Assembly (NCBI GenBank): GCA_003550305.1
Contig: QKYT01000021.1
Coordinates: 412,192 to 430,770, forward strand
Source: Glomus cerebriforme
Lineage: Eukaryota > Glomeromycota > Glomeromycetes > Glomerales > Glomeraceae
Reading direction: 5' to 3'
Length of the DNA: 18,579 nt
Position numbers and translations under genes: made by a program. Shown here in pieces: positions 18,578 through 18,579 of the stretch (position 1 is the first letter of the stretch; each line of letters begins with the position of its first letter). A model generated the notes under the pieces. That model saw only the letters and a list, made by a program, of their open reading frames with translations. It had not been told where the DNA came from and did not search any database.

Positions 18578-18579
18578 CC

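Noticed and set aside
1..18579. tRNA or rRNA genes
   Set aside because: No convincing B-box (GGTTCRANNCC-type) with matching A-box and acceptor stem was seen, and nothing resembled rRNA. This was a scan by eye and not a covariance search.

Overview
The window looks like an AT-rich eukaryotic, fungal nuclear contig. It has one spliced gene with many short introns (about 70-100 nt, GT-AG), long AT-rich intergenic stretches, a degenerate MULE transposase, an F-box-like ORF, a zinc-ribbon plus restriction-endonuclease-like gene remnant and a retroelement integrase remnant. This mix, with the protein character of the sugar transporter and the MULE, fits an arbuscular mycorrhizal fungus of the Rhizophagus type. 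That placement is inference from pattern, not from a search. The single-base Ns from about 13143 onward suggest a draft assembly.

Left part (1-6480): mostly non-coding and very AT-rich. It holds a tandem repeat of about 135 bp (1188-1624), a cluster of TGGGGCA motifs with an inverted repeat (about 1705-1850), a TCGGGA motif cluster (2436-2495), a strongly A-rich stretch with degenerate coding traces (2894-3745) and a short BTB-like exon or fragment (4150-4323).

Centre (6483-9420): the one clearly intact gene, a 508-residue MFS sugar transporter in 14 coding exons. It has a likely intron in its 5' UTR and an AATAAA signal after the stop.

Right part (9430-18579): repeat and transposon territory. 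The clearest new structure is a 2667-bp element (10715-13381) bounded by inverted repeats of about 72-80 bp and a 7-bp direct duplication. It carries no recognisable transposase. Instead it carries two minus-strand ORFs that overlap by ATGA: a 179-residue protein starting with an N-myristoylation-type motif, and an RRM-like basic protein broken by two stop codons. Next comes a decayed MULE transposase with an intron, frameshift, many stops and a lost catalytic Asp (13493-15632). A 34-bp perfect palindrome with 22-bp tandem repeats follows, then 71-bp and 25-bp repeat arrays, an F-box-like ORF, a broken Zn-ribbon/nuclease gene and, convergent with it, a broken integrase C-terminus running off the right end.

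Apart from the transporter, no genes here appear to work together. The right half reads as layered mobile elements and their debris.
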